A DNA stretch of 64,000 nt from Trematomus loennbergii (taxonomy: Eukaryota; Chordata; Actinopteri; Perciformes; Nototheniidae): NCBI GenBank assembly GCA_012861695.1, contig JAAOOA010000033.1, positions 22,563,434 to 22,627,433 on the forward strand. Direction: 5' to 3'. This document shows, in pieces, positions 63,262-64,000 of this stretch (position 1 is the first letter of the stretch; each line of letters begins with the position of its first letter). Position numbers and translations under genes: made by a program. The notes beneath the pieces were generated by a model. That model did not search any database. It was given only the letters and a program-made list of their open reading frames with translations, and was not told the origin of the DNA.

Positions 63262-63780
63262 GCCAGACGGCATCAGACAGAACAGTTTGTGGCTGGGGTG
63301 ATGGGGGTCTTTTATAATCCTGAGGGCTTTCTTTAAGGTTAACCTGGTATTTTTACTCCACTACATTTATTTTAGTTACACCTGAGTAAATTCAGTGAAG
63401 GTGATTGTCAAGTGCCAACAATCAGGAGAGATATTAGTTGGTGCTTGAGAAGACTAAATATGTATCTGCAGATCTCTATAAAGCATATTTATTACTCGTT
63501 ATTCTCTACTAATAGTTAATTAAAAACTGTATATAATGGCTATTTTGCACATCCCTTTCAAGATTTTCTAAGGTTTATTGACATATCATATACACAATTA
63601 CGGTGTAGTAGTTATGCAATTAATGAAAAACTTGGGTCACAGGTTCCTCAACAGTGCATTACAAGACTGTGTACCTCCACCATTAAACATATTCTGCACA
63701 TTTCTTATACTATCTACATACATCTTATAAGAGTATAATTAATATGTATAAAATCAGTTAAAATAAGTGCTTCAACATAG
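63262..63780 (-). repeat. Inverted partner of 17380-18830 without the solo LTR
   Basis: Reverse complement of 17380-17479 joined to 18364-18830. It begins with a piece of LINE C-terminal coding sequence (reverse of CTGCCGTCTGGCAG) and ends near the TTAA at 63781. At about 63680 the sequence runs straight through the site where the LTR is inserted in the other copy. Confidence 0.8.
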
Positions 63781-63784
63781 TTAA

Positions 63785-64000
63785 AGCTCCCATGTCATGC
63801 TTTTCCGGTTATTACCCGTCCCCTTGTGTGTTATGAAGGTTTTTATGCATGTACACGGTGTGAAGAGTCAAAACCCTCAAAGTACACCCTGTAGCGAGTA
63901 AAACTCTAACACAGAAAATACCTCCCCAAAACGCCTCGTTGGAGATACGTCACTGCCCATTTGAGTCTTCCATTTAGTTCCGGGTACGGCCTGATGTCAT
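63785..64000 (+). mobile_element. TTAA-flanked MITE, right end outside window
   Basis: TTAA (63781-63784) is followed by AGCTCCCATGTCATGCTTTT, a terminus very similar in style to the AGTGGACCTATCATGC end at 16728. The interior contains AATACCTCCCCAAAACGCC. The element runs off the window. Confidence 0.6.

Noticed and set aside
1..64000. CRISPR array, prokaryotic operons, rRNA or tRNA genes
   Set aside because: Tandem repeats here lack the short-repeat/unique-spacer pattern, gene models use spliceosomal introns, and no cloverleaf or rRNA sequence was noticed by eye. A tRNA scan was not possible.

Overview
This window looks like a stretch of teleost (ray-finned fish) genome made almost entirely of transposable elements. 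Fish-typical families are recognisable: L2-type LINEs with a TGATT-rich tail, a sushi-like Ty3/Gypsy chromovirus with a chromodomain, an IR/DR Tc1 transposon, PIF-Harbinger, hAT and piggyBac relatives, TTAA-flanked MITEs, and C2H2/tyrosine-recombinase and SAM/C2H2 transposon genes. I see no convincing single-copy host gene, no rRNA or tRNA gene and no CRISPR array. Gene models use eukaryotic introns, and one assembly gap of 100 N lies at 42511-42610.

Layout. 1-5.5 kb: L2 3' end; a hAT/ZBED-type transposase fragment split by a solo LTR (TSD CCAC); hAT-like termini; a piggyBac transposase fragment broken by a hAT-like end. 5.6-15.2 kb: a large inverted-repeat (foldback) element whose right arm is interrupted by a chromovirus (8956-14431), itself interrupted in gag by an intact-looking Tc1 element (12004-13612). 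15.2-18.9 kb: short repeats, two MITEs, a second solo LTR (TSD GTAC) of the family seen at 1370, and a LINE remnant. 19-31.8 kb, minus strand: a decayed multi-exon transposon-type gene set (SAM-domain exons and a C2H2-headed transposase-like reading frame). A 7658-bp foldback element (22363-30020) sits in its coding sequence with a 6-bp target duplication GAAAGG. 31.8-38.2 kb: MITEs, an L2 RT fragment and a second jockey-type LINE that carries a retrovirus-like LTR insertion. 38.2-42.5 kb: a PIF-Harbinger element with a two-exon, uninterrupted transposase on + and a convergent Myb/SANT-like gene on -, cut by the assembly gap. 42.6-51.6 kb: tandem repeats surrounding a frameshifted C2H2 plus tyrosine-recombinase gene (46462-49145) with an internal 60-bp coding minisatellite. 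52-59.6 kb: a decayed minus-strand retrovirus-like element (gag with zinc knuckle, 3' pol remnant, spliced leader, LTRs), with nested hAT elements at 54.9-57.0 kb. 59.6-64 kb: mostly non-coding, a short transposon-gene fragment, and repeats shared with the 15-18.8 kb region.

The genes do not form a pathway; the biology is nested insertion. Five insertions can be dated relative to their hosts because removing the insert and one target duplication restores a reading frame or repeat: LTR into hAT, Tc1 into gag, foldback element into the C2H2 gene, LTR into a foldback repeat, and solo LTR into a dispersed repeat. The elements that look youngest are Tc1, Harbinger, and the chromovirus insertion as a whole (its LTRs differ at few positions).
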